Positions 13,562 to 15,600 of a DNA stretch of 15,600 nt are shown piece by piece; position 1 is the first letter of the stretch; each line of letters opens with the position of its first letter. This DNA is from Alphaproteobacteria bacterium (GTDB lineage: Bacteria > Pseudomonadota > Alphaproteobacteria > UBA11222). The notes beneath the pieces were generated by a model. That model ran no database searches. It saw only the letters and a list, made by a program, of their open reading frames with translations, and had not been told where the DNA came from. Location of the stretch: the NCBI GenBank assembly GCA_003454415.1, contig DMKG01000294.1, positions 10,001 through 25,600 of the forward strand, written 5' to 3'. Made by a program: the position numbers and the translations under genes.

Positions 13562-15600
13562 ATGACGACATCTCCCGCGGGCATCGGCGCCGCTGTCAGG
13601 CGCAAGGAGGATTTCCGCTTCATTACCGGGAATGGTCATTATACGGATGATATCAACCGCCCCGGCCAGGCGCATGCGTATTTCGTCCGCTCTCCATACG
13701 CCCATGCTGAAATCGGCGGTATTGATGCGGCGCAAGCCCTGGCGGCGCCCGGCGTCATCACGGTTCTGACCGGAAAGGATGTTGCAGCCGACGGCCTGGG
13801 CGGGCTGATCTGCGGCTGGATGGTGCATTCCAAGGACGGAAGCCCGATGAAGGCGGGGGCGCATCCCGTGCTGGCGCTTACCCATGTGCGCTATGTGGGG
13901 GATCATGTGGCGGTGGTGATCGCAAAAACCCCAGAGCAGGCGAAAGACGCGGCCGAACTTGTGGAGGTTACCTATCACGAGCTTCCCGCGGTGAGTTTTG
14001 CCGCAGACGCACAGGCTGCAGAGGCGCCCCAGGTGCATGCCGAAGCCCCGCGTAATACCTGCTTTGAATGGGAGCTCGGCGACAGGACGGCGACCGAAGC
14101 CGCCTTCAGGAAGGCGGCGCGTATCGTCAGTCTGGATCTCACCAATAACCGCCTGATTCCCAATGCTATGGAGCCGCGCGCCGCGATTGGCGAATATGAC
14201 AGGGGCACTGGCGTCTATACACTCTACACCACAAGTCAGAACCCGCATCTGGCGCGTCTGGTGCTGTCGGCCTATGTCGGCATCGCGCCGGAAAACAAAT
14301 TGCGGGTGATCGCCCCTGATGTGGGCGGCGGGTTCGGTTCGAAAATTTTCATCTATGCGGAGGAGAGCGTATGCGCCTGGGCCTCGAAAAAAATTGGTTG
14401 TCCCGTGAAATGGGTGGCGGAACGCAATGAAAGTTTCCTTTCCGACGCCCATGGCCGCGATCATGTGACCCATGCGGATCTGGCGCTGGACGCCGACGGA
14501 AAAATGCTCGGTCTGCAAGTCAAGACCATCGCCAATCTGGGCGCCTATCTTTCAACTTTTTCCGCCTCCATCCCCACCTATCTCTACGCCACGCTCTTGT
14601 CCGGGCAGTATGATCTGCCTGCGATTTACTGCGAGGTCGATGGGGTTCTGACCCATACCGCCCCGGTCGACGCCTATCGCGGCGCAGGGCGTCCGGAAGC
14701 GACCTATGTCATAGAGCGCATCGTGGAAACCGCCGCGCGGGAGATCGGCATGGATCCGGCGGAATTCCGTCGGCGGAACTTCATCCGCACATTCCCTCAC
14801 CAGACCCCTGTCATTCTCAACTACGATATTGGCGATTACGAGGCCTCTCTGAACGAAGCCTGCCGCCTGATGGATTATGCAAATTTCCCCGCGCGCAGGG
14901 CGGAAGCCGAAGCCCGCGGCAGGCGCCGCGGCATCGGTTTTTCCGCCTATATCGAGGCGTGCGGGATTGCGCCTTCGGCGGCGGCGGGTTCGCTGGGCGC
15001 GGGGGTTGGCCTGTGGGAATCCGCTGAAGTCCGGGTCAACCCGACCGGCAGCGTCGAAGTGCTGACCGGATGTCACAGCCACGGCCAGGGACATGAAACC
15101 ACCTTCGCGCAACTGGTCGCCGGCAGGCTTGGCATTCCTCTGGAAAATGTCGAGATCGTCCATGGAGATACCGACAAGGTGCAATTCGGCCTGGGTACGT
15201 ATGGTTCGCGCTCCGGCGCGGTCGGCATGTCCGCCATTCAGGTGGCGCTAGACCGGATCATCGCCAAGGCGCGCCGGATTGCGGCGCATATCCTGGAAGC
15301 GGGGGAGGGGGATATCCAGTTTGAGGATGGACGCTTCAGCGTCGCAGGAACAGACCGCGGCATGGCGTTTGCCGAGCTTGCGCTGCAAGCCTATCTGGGC
15401 ATGAAGTTCCCGACTTCCGAGATCGAGCCGGGACTGAAGGAGTCCGCGTTTTACGATCCCGTTAATTTCACCTTTCCCGCCGGATGCCATATCGCCGAGG
15501 TGGAGGTCGACCCGGAAACCGGCGTAGTGCAACTGATCAAATTCGTGGCCGTGGATGATTTTGGAAATGTCATCAATCCGATGATCGTCGAGGGGCAGGT
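13562..15600 (+). CDS. coxL: Mo-hydroxylase large subunit, form II CoxL type, 3' end outside window
   Basis: 679 codons in frame to the window edge; relatives have about 780-800 residues, so roughly 100-120 are missing, including the usual catalytic Glu. Xanthine-oxidase/CO-dehydrogenase large-subunit family: [17 protein letters not shown] start, DVGGGFGSK (253-261) at the molybdopterin site, HGQGHETT (507-514) and GTYGSRSG (545-552). The active-site loop reads AYRGAGR (371-377), which marks form II; form I enzymes proven to oxidise CO have AYRCSFR. The Cys that carries copper in form I is therefore absent, and the substrate may be something else. AAGGAG lies 8 nt upstream of the ATG. It is expected to form a heterotrimer with CoxS and a FAD subunit that should lie downstream. 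Confidence 0.95.
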   Translation, partial: MTTSPAGIGAAVRRKEDFRFITGNGHYTDDINRPGQAHAYFVRSPYAHAEIGGIDAAQALAAPGVITVLTGKDVAADGLGGLICGWMVHSKDGSPMKAGAHPVLALTHVRYVGDHVAVVIAKTPEQAKDAAELVEVTYHELPAVSFAADAQAAEAPQVHAEAPRNTCFEWELGDRTATEAAFRKAARIVSLDLTNNRLIPNAMEPRAAIGEYDRGTGVYTLYTTSQNPHLARLVLSAYVGIAPENKLRVIAPDVGGGFGSKIFIYAEESVCAWASKKIGCPVKWVAERNESFLSDAHGRDHVTHADLALDADGKMLGLQVKTIANLGAYLSTFSASIPTYLYATLLSGQYDLPAIYCEVDGVLTHTAPVDAYRGAGRPEATYVIERIVETAAREIGMDPAEFRRRNFIRTFPHQTPVILNYDIGDYEASLNEACRLMDYANFPARRAEAEARGRRRGIGFSAYIEACGIAPSAAAGSLGAGVGLWESAEVRVNPTGSVEVLTGCHSHGQGHETTFAQLVAGRLGIPLENVEIVHGDTDKVQFGLGTYGSRSGAVGMSAIQVALDRIIAKARRIAAHILEAGEGDIQFEDGRFSVAGTDRGMAFAELALQAYLGMKFPTSEIEPGLKESAFYDPVNFTFPAGCHIAEVEVDPETGVVQLIKFVAVDDFGNVINPMIVEGQ

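Noticed and set aside
13541..14518. Minus-strand 325-codon frame opposite coxL
   Set aside because: The coxL frame is clearly the coding one; the antisense product has no family features and ends in the coxS-coxL gap.
1..15600. CRISPR arrays, tRNA or rRNA genes, transposases, integrases, attachment sites
   Set aside because: I looked for regularly spaced repeats, cloverleaf-like segments and mobile-element proteins and saw none; the window reads as ordinary chromosomal operons.

Overview
The window looks like a stretch of an alphaproteobacterial chromosome. The support is a double cold-shock-domain protein directly followed by a DUF192 gene (a pairing I know mainly from Alphaproteobacteria), a Mo-hydroxylase gene set of the aerobic CO dehydrogenase type, good Shine-Dalgarno sequences and dense gene packing. 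The base composition is moderately GC-rich, with two AT-rich control regions. The family assignments are strong; the exact lineage is inference.

Left part, minus strand (1-3715). A cold-shock protein gene (3188-3715) and a small exported DUF192 protein gene (2658-3173) lie 14 bp apart. After a 288-bp gap comes a long DUF1302 outer-membrane-type protein gene (starts at 2369) that runs off the left edge with at least 789 codons. The gap holds a possible operator: two ATTTTTAC direct repeats exactly 21 bp apart around a partly palindromic ACCGGT core.

Middle, plus strand (3944-11443). After an AT-rich divergent control region comes a tightly packed, ten-gene operon for a multisubunit cation/proton antiporter of the Mrp/Mnh/Pha type. 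The order is E, F, G, a MbhD/MbhE-like protein (the C-terminal part of MrpA), B, C, D, a MrpA-N-terminal/NuoL-like subunit, an 82-residue two-helix protein, and a second D-like subunit with a C-terminal extension. This is the gene order of archaeal Mbh/Mbs complexes (ABC-DE-F-G-H), not the usual mrpABCDEFG order, and no hydrogenase or other redox module is present. MrpA is split in two, with the halves separated by B, C and D. Two genes of the operon (mrpE and the MbhDE-like gene) seem to begin at non-standard codons, CTG and ATC, each 8 nt after a perfect AGGAG.

Right part, plus strand (11488-15600). With gaps of only 44, 58, 103 and 17 bp there follow an SMP-30/gluconolactonase-family protein, CoxG, the [2Fe-2S] subunit CoxS, and the large molybdopterin subunit CoxL, which runs off the right edge. 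CoxL carries the form II active-site motif AYRGAGR, so its substrate may not be CO. The FAD subunit CoxM is not in the window and would be expected downstream. I see no convincing terminator between 3944 and 15600, so the antiporter and the Mo-hydroxylase may share transcription. A link between ion-gradient control and oxidation of a substrate by the hydroxylase is possible but unproven.
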